From B69-G16 sp964501905 (GTDB taxonomy: Archaea > Thermoproteota > Thermoprotei > Thermofilales > B69-G16), in assembly GCA_964501905.1 (NCBI GenBank), contig CAZCTW010000009.1, positions 21,594-85,593 on the forward strand: a stretch of DNA of 64,000 nt. The letters are read 5' to 3'. The translations under genes were made by a program, and so were the position numbers. The notes under the pieces were generated by a model, which saw only the letters and a list, made by a program, of their open reading frames with translations, did not search any database and was not told the DNA's origin. Below are positions 1 through 8,389 of the stretch, in pieces. The first letter of the stretch is position 1; each line of letters opens with the position of its first letter.

Positions 1-4
1 TAAA

Positions 5-286
5 CTACCCCCCCGTTATTTGTCCAATTGTTGCGTTATAAATAGCGTCTAAATCCTCACCTAATACTTCCACTATGAACTTATCTAATGCCCCTTCTGA
101 GCCTTGGTAAGCTAACTTTAACGTAGCTATAAGGTCGGATAGCAACGTGAGCAGGATTACCATAGCTATCAGGCTTAATCCCAAGAGCAAGCCTTCTTCT
201 ATCATTTGACTTCCCTTTTTCCCGTTTCTTTTTTCCTTGTTCAGCATTAGCTTAGTTATCATCTCCTGTACTATATGGACTATCAC
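5..286 (-). CDS. Type IV prepilin (probable main pilin)
   Basis: Small 93-aa protein with a basic N-terminus (KEKRNGKKGSQ) followed by a hydrophobic helix starting MIEEGLLLGL. This is the class III (prepilin) signal layout: a charged leader, a GSQ-type cleavage region, a glutamate near position +5 and then the assembly helix. It is the last gene of the pilus cluster and has its own TATA-like box upstream, which suits a pilin needed in large amounts. The start is a GTG behind a GGGGA stretch; an internal ATG just before the basic leader is also possible. The family is inferred from the signal and the context, not from a recognised domain. Confidence 0.7.
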   Translation of the reverse strand: MIVHIVQEMITKLMLNKEKRNGKKGSQMIEEGLLLGLSLIAMVILLTLLSDLIATLKLAYQGSEGALDKFIVEVLGEDLDAIYNATIGQITGG

Positions 287-313
287 ACTCCCCTACGAAG
301 ATGTGCACTAACC

Positions 314-321
314 TATATAAG
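314..321 (-). promoter_or_regulatory. TATA box of the prepilin gene
   Basis: CTTATATA on the minus strand lies about 25-30 bases before the GTG start of the terminal prepilin, in the gap after the 282-aa gene. The spacing fits a short-leader or leaderless archaeal transcript. It suggests that the prepilin is transcribed separately as well as by read-through. Confidence 0.5.
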
Positions 322-333
322 CTGGCTAACTCC

Positions 334-1182
334 TTATTCTTCGTCTATTCTTTTATAGTAGAACTTTACCTTGGGGAAACGTATGCGGTCTATACTAGCT
401 CCTGAATTCCTCGCGTAGAGGTCTACTAGGGAGAATTTAAGCGTGCACTTGTAAAAGGTAGAATTTTCATCTTTCCGAATTGGCGTGCATGCAAGGTTAT
501 GCTCGGCTTTTATTCCATATTTTGCAATTCCGATGAACACTTTCCTTTCCATGTACTTCTCTGGCGTGAGAGAACTTACAATAGTTCTTTCTCTTAGTTT
601 CTTTATAATCGCAAAGCCGATCTCATGTAGTTTGAAATAACGCAGAGATATGCATACGACCAGCGTCTCATTTTTTCCATAAAATATTCCGTAACTTTGG
701 TTTTCGTAGAAGTAATTCATGTTAGTAATGCCACATACAGATCTTGAGTTAATTTTTTTACCGTCCAAAAGCCTAAAGTTTACCTTTTGTTTTAAATCTC
801 TATACTCGCAAATGGTTATATTAGAAGTAAAAAATGTTACAGTCTTATTCTTAACTGTAAAGTAGCTTTTTAACTCTGAACTGCTCCATGCGTCCCTTAG
901 CAAGGCATTATAGGCAACATTTATTCTCTTCTCTACTTCTCTTCTAGAAAAGCATTTTTTCGAAGCTAATTCCATTTGTTTAACGAAGATCTCGCTTAAG
1001 ATATCTAGCTGGACGTAATTGACGTTTCTACATATTCTTTCCACCTGTTTTAAAGCGAGTACTTTCTCTTTGATAGTTATGTAAAACGCGTAAATTTCTA
1101 AGTAGACGTGCAACGTAGAAACCGCTGTAATACTTATGAGCAAAACTGCTATTGCTATTAAAATTCCCCTTCTATTCTTCAA
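334..1182 (-). CDS. Membrane-anchored pilus-locus protein (minor pilin-like)
   Basis: 282-aa protein with a short basic N-terminus (KNRR), one membrane helix at about residues 6-32 and a long extracytoplasmic part with several cysteines and N-glycosylation-type NxS/T sites. It starts with TTG overlapping the stop of the gene before it, so the two are translationally coupled. The topology (short basic start, hydrophobic helix, soluble domain) matches minor pilins. I recognise no specific family; the role comes from topology and operon position. Confidence 0.6.
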   Translation of the reverse strand: MKNRRGILIAIAVLLISITAVSTLHVYLEIYAFYITIKEKVLALKQVERICRNVNYVQLDILSEIFVKQMELASKKCFSRREVEKRINVAYNALLRDAWSSSELKSYFTVKNKTVTFFTSNITICEYRDLKQKVNFRLLDGKKINSRSVCGITNMNYFYENQSYGIFYGKNETLVVCISLRYFKLHEIGFAIIKKLRERTIVSSLTPEKYMERKVFIGIAKYGIKAEHNLACTPIRKDENSTFYKCTLKFSLVDLYARNSGASIDRIRFPKVKFYYKRIDEE

Positions 1183-1528
1183 GCTTACACACCACGTAAA
1201 TATGAATCATTTTCATTTTACCATTGTCATATGCTAACAAGGCAGAGTGCGCCGTAATGTTTGAGTAAGCTTTTTCAGGATATTTGCATAAAATTCTTCT
1301 AGCATTTTCCCAATGGCAGACATATCCGCTCTCAGTCACTAGTGTTTCATTCTTTTCCAAGATTTTATCCATTAATTCCAAGGCTATTTCTTCACTCAGA
1401 TATCTACATTTTTGCTTACTTTGAAAACTTACCAATTGAGCAAATCTATTTTTAGAGTATAGAATGACTGAAAAAAGGAGAATGACTACAATGGCTGTGC
1501 ATAGAATATCAATCAAATATCCTCTCAT
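1172..1528 (-). CDS. Small membrane-anchored pilin-like protein
   Basis: 118 aa from the chosen ATG (MRGYLIDILCTAIVV). A GGGGG ribosome-binding stretch lies 4 bases before this ATG. A longer reading frame upstream exists, but it would overlap another small gene and lacks such a site. One N-terminal membrane helix (about residues 7-25) is followed by a soluble domain with paired cysteines. The start overlaps the stop of the 47-aa gene (ATGA). Probably a minor pilin or pseudopilin; no sequence family recognised. Confidence 0.6.
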   Translation of the reverse strand: MRGYLIDILCTAIVVILLFSVILYSKNRFAQLVSFQSKQKCRYLSEEIALELMDKILEKNETLVTESGYVCHWENARRILCKYPEKAYSNITAHSALLAYDNGKMKMIHIYVVCKLEE

Positions 1529-1668
1529 AATCCCCCTTCCAGTATATGTTCTGTGATTTGTTCTATAAGTGAGAAATTGACTATCCATGCTAGTAAAACT
1601 AGGAAAATCAAACATATAAATATGGCTACAGTTACCGATATCAATAAAATAGACCCCTTACCCGCCAT
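1525..1668 (-). CDS. 47-aa single-helix protein of the pilus operon
   Basis: Short reading frame starting MAGKGSILLISVTV and ending in EGGL. GKGS directly before a hydrophobic helix of about 22 residues resembles a class III signal, with almost no domain after the helix. Its ATG lies inside the end of the 109-aa gene and its TGA overlaps the next ATG, so it fits tightly between coupled genes. It is below usual length cut-offs and easily missed. Support is the coupling and the signal-like start; no homology is known to me. Confidence 0.55.
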   Translation of the reverse strand: MAGKGSILLISVTVAIFICLIFLVLLAWIVNFSLIEQITEHILEGGL

Positions 1669-1987
1669 AAGGATAGACCTCTATTCGTCCATCGATTTTT
1701 TCAACTATGTAGGTCTCGCCTCCATGTATCGATATTAAGCTTCCAAACTCCGTAAGATTCATAGTTAAGGTATAGTTTTGACCAAGCTCAGGAACTGTAA
1801 AAACCAAATAACCACCTTCGGGAATTTTTAAAAATACTCCCTGTAATATTCTCTGCAGTAGGATTAGAGGACAGTCAAACGATACAGATGTTACTTCGTT
1901 TTGACATTTGACTAGGAGCCCTAGCACTAGCGTAAATAGGATGAACCATACGAATACTGCGAGAAGCTCCTCGACAACTTTGCTCAT
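1658..1987 (-). CDS. Small membrane-anchored pilin-like protein
   Basis: 109-aa protein with an N-terminal membrane helix (about residues 9-27) after the acidic MSKVVEELL, then a mostly beta-type soluble part with two cysteines. The ATG overlaps the stop of the 46-aa gene upstream, and the 3' end overlaps the start of the 47-aa gene. Position and shape suggest a minor pilin or assembly protein. I cannot assign a named family. Confidence 0.6.
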   Translation of the reverse strand: MSKVVEELLAVFVWFILFTLVLGLLVKCQNEVTSVSFDCPLILLQRILQGVFLKIPEGGYLVFTVPELGQNYTLTMNLTEFGSLISIHGGETYIVEKIDGRIEVYPYGG

Positions 1988-2124
1988 ATACTCACCCTAA
2001 TATTCAAGATTTTGATAATGTCTTGTAGAAATTTTCGAAGTAGGAGAATGAAAAATGGCAAGGCGATAGTCGCTAGGATGAGTGAAATGGCTTCTATTAG
2101 GCTTTCCTCTATAATCCTCTTCAT
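1984..2124 (-). CDS. 46-aa single-helix protein of the pilus operon
   Basis: Starts MKRIIEESLIEAISLIL with a strong GGAGGAT ribosome-binding site directly upstream and ends in TGA overlapping the ATG of the 109-aa gene. It is one hydrophobic helix with a basic tail (LLRKFLQDIIK). It fills most of the gap between the platform-protein gene and the next gene. The IEE motif before the helix recalls the prepilin at the end of the operon. Function unknown; a mini-pilin or an assembly partner is possible. Confidence 0.55.
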   Translation of the reverse strand: MKRIIEESLIEAISLILATIALPFFILLLRKFLQDIIKILNIRVSI

Positions 2125-2171
2125 ATCCTCCAGATTTGTGAAAAAAAGGATATAAGGAAGCGAAAAACAAG

Positions 2172-3425
2172 CTATTCGAATGCCCAGGCGAAATTTTCTA
2201 AACAGAAATTTATTAAAAAGAACAAAACAATAAAGGCAATCACTTTCTTGAGAGCTTCATAACTCCTATGCCGGGTTAAGTCTAGACTTAGAGAGGAGAT
2301 AAAGAGCGAGAATATATACCCCGCTAGGAAAAGAGTTAAATTGTTATTGGCTTTTTTAAATATAAAAATTAAAGCGAAAACTAAAGCTATTGTTGCGGAG
2401 GAAATATAGTATACGATGTCGGATTTATATTTTAAAATATGCATTTTATCGCATAAATCTTTTAACGTTATTCTGCCTTTTCTTAAAACTATAATAAGAT
2501 TTTCAATCTGTCTAATTCCTGTCTCAAGGCTGCTATTTTCCAGTATAGTGCTAATACCATTGAGGAAATGATCTGAGCTATTTAGGAGATGTCTTCGGGA
2601 GAAAAGCCATTCAGCAAATCTATCCTCGATTAACTCCTTTTTGTTATTTTTGAGGAACTCCTTCAGAGCATTTTCAAAATTCACACTCTTTTTCAGGCGT
2701 TCTAATGTCCACGAGAGCAATAGTTCGAAATTTAGATTTTCTTTTAATAATTCTTTACATCTATCATCTCGTTCAGATTTTTTTAGATAAAGATAAAGGG
2801 TTAAGAGTATGAGAAAGAATAGAACTATGTAAGCAGGGTTTGAGTATTTACAATAGAATAAGAATTCAATTCCACCTAGCGTGGAAGTAAAAGCGGCCAA
2901 TATTGCAACATTGAAATTTAACCGGTAATCACTTATTTTACTGGCTAGGAAGAAGTGCAGGATAATAGTAGAGAATGTTAAGAAGAGAAATGCTCTATAG
3001 AAATCCAGTATTCCGAAAAAAATAGAGAGAGAAAGGAATATCGGGATAAAAGCTGTTAAAGCTACAAAAAGCATTATTTTATCCTCTAATTTCTTAATGT
3101 AGCTCTTAAAGAGTAACTGTTCTTCATCAAATATTCTGAGGGGATACTCTTTTATTTCTCTTTGAGGTGGGGGTGAGAAGAAAAGCAATTTAATTAAGTA
3201 TGGCAGGTGTTCATCTTTGAAATTTCCGTTATCTTCTTTTATGAAATTGCGTAAGTTGAAACTGATCTTCTTAAATAAATCTGACGAAGAGATTTTAGCT
3301 AAATCCCTTACTGCTTGATAAGTATTGCCTCTTCTAGAGAGATAAAGAACTACAAAAATTATTGTATCTTGTACAGTGGATATGAAATCTTCAAATTTCA
3401 CTTTTACACCTGGCCAGGAATTCAT
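2172..3425 (-). CDS. Type IV pilus / type II secretion platform protein (TadC/GspF-like)
   Basis: 417-aa polytopic protein. A soluble N-terminal section (about residues 1-105) is followed by membrane helices at roughly 115-160 and 170-215, a cytoplasmic loop rich in charged helices (about 215-340), and more helices to the end (about 345-415). This soluble/TM-pair/soluble/TM-pair layout is typical of the TadC/FlaJ/GspF inner-membrane platform, which pairs with the secretion ATPase. It overlaps the ATPase gene by 35 bases, so the two are coupled. Assignment rests on topology plus the neighbouring ATPase. Confidence 0.75.
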   Translation of the reverse strand: MNSWPGVKVKFEDFISTVQDTIIFVVLYLSRRGNTYQAVRDLAKISSSDLFKKISFNLRNFIKEDNGNFKDEHLPYLIKLLFFSPPPQREIKEYPLRIFDEEQLLFKSYIKKLEDKIMLFVALTAFIPIFLSLSIFFGILDFYRAFLFLTFSTIILHFFLASKISDYRLNFNVAILAAFTSTLGGIEFLFYCKYSNPAYIVLFFLILLTLYLYLKKSERDDRCKELLKENLNFELLLSWTLERLKKSVNFENALKEFLKNNKKELIEDRFAEWLFSRRHLLNSSDHFLNGISTILENSSLETGIRQIENLIIVLRKGRITLKDLCDKMHILKYKSDIVYYISSATIALVFALIFIFKKANNNLTLFLAGYIFSLFISSLSLDLTRHRSYEALKKVIAFIVLFFLINFCLENFAWAFE

Positions 3426-5262
3426 TAAGGCATAACCGTATACCCTTTAGGTTTTTACTGTTTAGTAGTTCTCTAATTCGCTTTATGAGGAGTATTACCT
3501 GCGTCTTTGAGAATCTATTTTCAATGGATATTTTTTCAATTAACCTAGAATTTTCATATGCAAGGGTTCTTTTAAGTACGTTATCGCTTTGTCTAATAAA
3601 GAGAGGATGAAACCAGCGAAGAGGATACTTTTCTTCAATGCTTGCAGCTCTCTCGAGAATCAGCGATACTTCCTTTTTATCTCTCCGATAAAGGTCTCTT
3701 CTCATGAAGACTATTAGATCGAGGCTTTTTAGAAGACTAGGCGAAATAGAGAAAACTTCGGTATACCTGTATATTAATTGTTCTAAACTAAGGGCGTGCG
3801 TAGTCTGCATACACCTTAAGCCAGCATTCATAGCGTGAAAAGCCGCCACTACATGTTCCCTGCTCTGCAACTCTCCCAGAATTAAATAATCAGGTTTCCG
3901 ATGTAACATTTTCACAATTTCAATAGCTTTACTCGAAGGCCCCCACTCCGATTCTTCAAAAGCACCAACTTTAAGCCTTAATTGATGCTTACCCTCTTTT
4001 AATTGGTTAACAGATTCAACCACATCTTCGATGTATACCTTTCTGAAAGTTCTAGGAAGTAGCATATCCAGAGCGTTAAGTAGCGTGGTCTTACCACTTC
4101 CGGGTTCGCCGCATATAAGTATATTAGACCGGAAAATAGCCGCTATTAGCAAGAAAGCCGCGGCATCTGCTGTAAGAGTGCCGCTATTTACTATGTCCAC
4201 CAAGGTCATAGGTTTATTTCGGTATTTCCTGACGTCTAAAGCTACGCCGTCTACTGCAAGTGGAGGTACGTCTACAGCAACTCTAACTCTGAATAAGCAA
4301 GTTATGTAGTCTGTTTTTAGTGAGGGTGACGAAAATGAGATGAAACTTCCTGTATCAATTTTTATATGGGTTAGAAAGGCTTCTAACTCCCTCGGGGATA
4401 GCGCTATGTTAGATAGGCATCTTCCGTATTTTTCATGGTCCAAGTAGATTTTCGTAGAGGGGGCATCTTGGAAAAATTCCTGCACATAGTCGTCTAAGAG
4501 AAATGGCATTACACGGGTTACCTTAATTGAACTAAAAAATGATAGGTAAGCCAATTTTTTCAATTCCCTCTTTGTGATTCTTGAGAGAACATCCGGACAG
4601 AAACTTTGCGCTATGCCATGGAATAGGCTAAGTCTGTGATCGAGAATATCATCAAAGTGAGCTATTGCAATTTTCTTAAAGAAATATCTTCGGTCGTATT
4701 CCACTAACAAACTCCCTAAGGACATATATGAAAGCTTAACATCTACGCACTCTGAGAAAATTCTCACTCGATAAAAACTTTCTAATGTTTTTGTATCTAA
4801 TATATCGACATTATAACAGTAAACTTCGTATGAATCTCTGATGGAGTTTTTCCTTTTTCTTTTTCCAGGAATTTTCTCAAGATTAATATACCGTAGCAAT
4901 TCTCTATTTTGATCAAAAGAGAAATTTTTAGGAAGTAAACGCATCTTTTTAATAAAGTCTAAATTTCCATTCAATAGATTCTCAAGGGCATCATAGGCTT
5001 TATTATTGAAAACCGCCGATACTCTAACTTTGTTAACAGCGTCTGCGAGAGGCGCGAGGATGCTGAAGATAGTTTTCTTATCTAGAATAGCACATTCTTT
5101 GCCATCATAAAGTATTAAACTGCTAAATGATTTCAGCAAACGCGCTCGAAGAGAGAATACCCTAACTAATTCATCTAGAATCTCCTCGCCTAGTCTTCCA
5201 TTATTTGTAAAGCCGATTTTTTTAACTTTAGAGCTCTGTCTTGCGTAGATTTCTATTCTCAT
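3391..5262 (-). CDS. Type II/IV secretion system ATPase (TadA/GspE family)
   Basis: 623-aa motor ATPase expected to power pilus assembly at the cytoplasmic face. Walker A GEPGSGKTT lies near residue 384; YIEDVVES follows as the Asp box; YLILGELQSREH near residue 461 is the Walker B region; a His-box-like TTHALSLEQL comes after it. The first 330 residues are a divergent N-terminal domain. It lies 6 bases after the TFB-like gene and overlaps the platform gene, so it is in the same transcription unit. Divergent from FlaI; the neighbours suggest an adhesive or other pilus rather than a standard archaellum. Confidence 0.85.
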   Translation of the reverse strand: MRIEIYARQSSKVKKIGFTNNGRLGEEILDELVRVFSLRARLLKSFSSLILYDGKECAILDKKTIFSILAPLADAVNKVRVSAVFNNKAYDALENLLNGNLDFIKKMRLLPKNFSFDQNRELLRYINLEKIPGKRKRKNSIRDSYEVYCYNVDILDTKTLESFYRVRIFSECVDVKLSYMSLGSLLVEYDRRYFFKKIAIAHFDDILDHRLSLFHGIAQSFCPDVLSRITKRELKKLAYLSFFSSIKVTRVMPFLLDDYVQEFFQDAPSTKIYLDHEKYGRCLSNIALSPRELEAFLTHIKIDTGSFISFSSPSLKTDYITCLFRVRVAVDVPPLAVDGVALDVRKYRNKPMTLVDIVNSGTLTADAAAFLLIAAIFRSNILICGEPGSGKTTLLNALDMLLPRTFRKVYIEDVVESVNQLKEGKHQLRLKVGAFEESEWGPSSKAIEIVKMLHRKPDYLILGELQSREHVVAAFHAMNAGLRCMQTTHALSLEQLIYRYTEVFSISPSLLKSLDLIVFMRRDLYRRDKKEVSLILERAASIEEKYPLRWFHPLFIRQSDNVLKRTLAYENSRLIEKISIENRFSKTQVILLIKRIRELLNSKNLKGIRLCLNEFLARCKSEI

Positions 5263-5268
5263 GGTTAG

Positions 5269-6222
5269 CTAAAGGGCGCCTATGATAGAATATATGTATT
5301 TTACGTTGTTTCTGAAAGCGCTTAAAGAGCATCCGAATTTCTTAGATATATATCCTTGACTAATCACTCTTTTGCCATATATCGCTATGAAAACTACGTA
5401 AAAAAGGGCAAGTGCTAAGATATGAGGATTTTTGCCCTGTAGTTTTCTTGGATCGACCTTATGTAGTAGAAACATAGCTTTTTGACAGATTTCTCTTTCA
5501 AGTAGGTACACATTTTTAGCCCCAACTTTACGTTTTACTCTTTCATCGGAAAGAATTCTCTTTGTAATAACTGGTATAATTCTTCTTATTCTATCAGCCA
5601 CACTCGGCTTTTCATACATTTTAAAGGATTGAAGAAGAAAAATTGCCTCCATTAAGTTAGACTTAGTAACACGATGACCCAGGTCCTGATAGACTTTAAG
5701 GATATCACTAACTCGTATGCTAAACCCATGCTTTCTGGAGGACGCTATTAAACAAGCGGCTGAAATTCTGTAATGGTTAAGTTTACCATTTAGGTTTTCG
5801 TCAATATTCCTTAAGAATTTCAGGTATAGTGCGTATGCGTACTCTACAACGTATTTCGGCAATCCCACTTTTTGAGCTGCGATGTATAACGTCTTGTGTA
5901 CTCTGTAATGCATTGACTTGTCTCCTGCAACCTTAGAAAAAAGGTTTAGCCTGCTCATTCTCTTTAATTTACTGTAAAAGTGGAAGTTAATTTTAAAATC
6001 GAGTTTTTTCGCACAAGCTGGAGATAGAAATGTGCCCAGCTCTAGCGGAGCTGGAGTATAACCTTGGGCAGTAATTCTATTGGCTAGAATGTAGGATTCT
6101 TCTCTAATTCTATTCTCTACGTGAACTAAACCGCACACGCTGCACACGAGCTCACCATTTTCGTTTAAGACCAGTTTTCCTCCACATTCCATGCAATACA
6201 TAGTCCGTAAGCGACTCTCCAA
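5269..6222 (-). CDS. Transcription initiation factor B paralogue (TFB-like)
   Basis: 317-aa protein with an N-terminal zinc ribbon (C10, C13, C27, C30) followed by two cyclin-like helical repeats (about residues 105-200 and 210-315), including the KLNHYRISAACLIASSRKHG segment typical of TFB. TFB recruits RNA polymerase to TATA-TBP complexes. The linker between ribbon and core is divergent, so it is probably a specialised paralogue and not the main TFB. As the first gene of the pilus operon it may direct that operon's own expression. The second cyclin repeat is poorly conserved. Confidence 0.8.
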   Translation of the reverse strand: MESRLRTMYCMECGGKLVLNENGELVCSVCGLVHVENRIREESYILANRITAQGYTPAPLELGTFLSPACAKKLDFKINFHFYSKLKRMSRLNLFSKVAGDKSMHYRVHKTLYIAAQKVGLPKYVVEYAYALYLKFLRNIDENLNGKLNHYRISAACLIASSRKHGFSIRVSDILKVYQDLGHRVTKSNLMEAIFLLQSFKMYEKPSVADRIRRIIPVITKRILSDERVKRKVGAKNVYLLEREICQKAMFLLHKVDPRKLQGKNPHILALALFYVVFIAIYGKRVISQGYISKKFGCSLSAFRNNVKYIYSIIGAL

Positions 6223-6305
6223 CTTTTGCTTTTAAATTATGAAGCCCGCAAGCGCCCCGGGGGGAGGGGAATATTTTTATCCTCAAACTATAGTAAGAAT
6301 AAAGA

Positions 6306-6390
6306 GGGCCCGTCGTCTAGTGGCTAGGGTCTCTGGCTAAGACGCCACCCTCACGAGGTGGAGGTCCGGGTTCGATTCCCGGCGGGCCCA
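6306..6390 (+). tRNA. tRNA-Val (CAC) with an enlarged D-loop
   Basis: Acceptor arms GGGCCCG/CGGGCCC with A73, anticodon stem CCACC/GGTGG and loop CTCACGA give anticodon CAC. The T arm CCGGG-TTCGATT-CCCGG is normal. The D arm GTCT/AGAC encloses 21 bases instead of about 8. Removing 13 bases restores a standard loop, AGTGGCTA. The extra bases are flanked by a TGGCTA direct repeat. I could not draw a regular bulge-helix-bulge intron there, so it may be a relaxed intron or a slippage duplication. Confidence 0.9.
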
Positions 6391-6541
6391 TATTTCTATT
6401 AAAATTATCAAGTGTGTAATCTTCTTCTTAAATTTCATTTTTGTATGGTCATTTTAAGGTTATTAATACGGTGAGGCGAAATTTATATACGAAACCGTTA
6501 GAATCCGTAGTGATTGAAACTCAAGCTAACAGGGAAAATAG

Positions 6542-7498
6542 ATGGAAGTGTACTATGATGGCGGCGTAGTAGTTCAACAGGAGTCTTTTAAAATTTTATT
6601 AGATCCTAGGAGGATTCCTTCTTTCAAACCGGATGTAGTAGTGATCTCGCACGCCCATAGAGACCATTACAATCTTAAAGTACTTAGGAGTTTTCCCGAA
6701 GTACCTAAAATTATGAGCCACGCCACGCGTCACCTTATAGATAAAAGGAAAATCCTAAAGAATGTAATCGAGGTATCTCCAGGCGACCAAGTTGATTTTC
6801 ACAATTTTAGCACCAAAGTTTACAATGCCGGACACGTACTTGGAAGTCTGCAAGTTGAGTTGGTCATAGGAAACAAGAGAGTAGTTTTCACCGGGGATTT
6901 TAACTTACAGGCAAGGATAATTCTCAGACCGGCGGAGATAATAAAGTCCGATATTTTGATAATAGAGGCGACCTATGGACATCCGCGTTATAAGTTTCCA
7001 AGTAGAGTGTCGGTGTATAGGCAAATTCTAGAGTTAATTAAAAATAATTTAGAAGAAGCAACGATTTTTGGGCGACATTTAGGGACAGCGCAAGAATTAA
7101 CGGCGCTTCTAGCTTTCTCTAAGATAGGGGTCTTGCCTATAGTTCACCCATATATAGCAAAGGTAAATAAAATTTACGAAATGTACGGCGAAAATCTAGG
7201 AACCTATAGGGTATATCAATACGAGAAATCTTCAAATAATGGACCGGTAATCATGCCGTTAACTGGTAAAATAATGAGAAGAGAACCTAATTCTCAAAGC
7301 GTAGTGTGTACAGGTTGGGCGGCCGGAATAGGCAAAAGAAATTACGTACCTTTATCGAGTCACGCTGATTTCGAACAGATAATTCAATATATTATAGAAA
7401 GTTCAGCAGAGAAAATATACACCGTATATGGTTTTTCGGATTTTTTAGCCAATTTTCTTAAACACGAGTATGGCATAGATGCCGAAAGTATTCAATAA
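6542..7498 (+). CDS. Metallo-beta-lactamase-fold nuclease (RNA/DNA processing exonuclease-like)
   Basis: 318-aa protein with the zinc motif SHAHRDH (H37, H39, D41, H42), then AGHVLGS (H98), TGDF (D119) and SSHADF near residue 275. These are the metallo-beta-lactamase/beta-CASP signatures of the mRNA 3'-processing and DNA-ligase-associated exonuclease group. The beta-CASP part is short and no KH domain is present, so it is not the full-length aCPSF1 termination factor. Predicted cytoplasmic. The exact substrate cannot be read from sequence. Confidence 0.75.
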   Translation: MEVYYDGGVVVQQESFKILLDPRRIPSFKPDVVVISHAHRDHYNLKVLRSFPEVPKIMSHATRHLIDKRKILKNVIEVSPGDQVDFHNFSTKVYNAGHVLGSLQVELVIGNKRVVFTGDFNLQARIILRPAEIIKSDILIIEATYGHPRYKFPSRVSVYRQILELIKNNLEEATIFGRHLGTAQELTALLAFSKIGVLPIVHPYIAKVNKIYEMYGENLGTYRVYQYEKSSNNGPVIMPLTGKIMRREPNSQSVVCTGWAAGIGKRNYVPLSSHADFEQIIQYIIESSAEKIYTVYGFSDFLANFLKHEYGIDAESIQ

Positions 7499-7542
7499 CA
7501 AAACCTAAAAGTCTTTGGTTTCTATTCTAAATTGGTGGGAAA

Positions 7543-8331
7543 ATGCCCGAAGCGGAGATAGGCATTATAGGCGGATCCGGACTATACGATGTCGCTTTTA
7601 TAGAAAAAGCCGAAAAAATAAAGATATATACTCCTTATGGCTCGCCCTCCGATTTTATAACGGTCGGCGTTTTACGAGGAAGGAAAGTTGCTTTTCTAGC
7701 CAGGCATGGCCCTAAACACAGCATCCCTCCCCACAAGATAAATTATAGGGCGAACATTTGGGCTTTTAAAGAGTTAGGAGTAAAGAGGATAGTAGCTGTA
7801 TCTGCAATAGGTAGTTTAAGAGAGGATTATAAGCCCGGGGATTTTGTATGTCCTGATCAGTTCATAGATATGACTAAAAAGCGAGAATATACTTTTTACC
7901 AAGGGGGACAAGTAGCTCACGTTTCAATGGCAGATCCTTTCTGCCCTGAACTTAGGAGCATATGTATATCGACGGCGAAAGAACTAGGTATTTCCATACA
8001 CGAGAAGGGAACCTATATCTGTATAGAGGGACCCCGTTTCTCTACAAGAGCTGAGTCTAAACTGTGGAGAATGTGGGGTGCAGACATAATAGGAATGACG
8101 TTAGTGCCGGAAGTTAACTTGGCGCGAGAAGCTAGAATGTGCTATTTAACTATTGCCATGGTTACTGATTATGATGTGTGGGCCGAAAAGCCCGTAACAG
8201 CCCACGAAGTAGCTAAAGTCATGGCTGAAAATGTAGAAAAAGCCAAAAAACTTCTCTACGAGCTAATACCCAAAATACCTGAAACCAGGAGCTGTAATTG
8301 CCACAAGTATATGGACGAAGCTATTCTCTAA
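7543..8331 (+). CDS. mtnP: S-methyl-5'-thioadenosine phosphorylase
   Basis: 262-aa purine/MTA phosphorylase that splits methylthioadenosine to adenine and methylthioribose-1-phosphate. Visible family features: GIIGGSGLYD at the N-terminus (residues 7-16), the phosphate-site stretch ARHGPKHSIPPHKINYRANI, GPRFSTRAESKLWR, and GMTLVPEVNLAREA near residue 185 with a later DYDVW. The CNCH cysteine pair near the C-terminus fits hyperthermophilic MTA phosphorylases that carry stabilising disulfides. The ATG sits behind GGTGGG. It lies before the SAH hydrolase gene, so the two AdoMet by-product enzymes are neighbours. Confidence 0.92.
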   Translation: MPEAEIGIIGGSGLYDVAFIEKAEKIKIYTPYGSPSDFITVGVLRGRKVAFLARHGPKHSIPPHKINYRANIWAFKELGVKRIVAVSAIGSLREDYKPGDFVCPDQFIDMTKKREYTFYQGGQVAHVSMADPFCPELRSICISTAKELGISIHEKGTYICIEGPRFSTRAESKLWRMWGADIIGMTLVPEVNLAREARMCYLTIAMVTDYDVWAEKPVTAHEVAKVMAENVEKAKKLLYELIPKIPETRSCNCHKYMDEAIL

Positions 8332-8389
8332 CAACCTCTTTTTTATACAAGGTACATTTATAAGATCTTGTCGAATTAAATGAAAAGCC

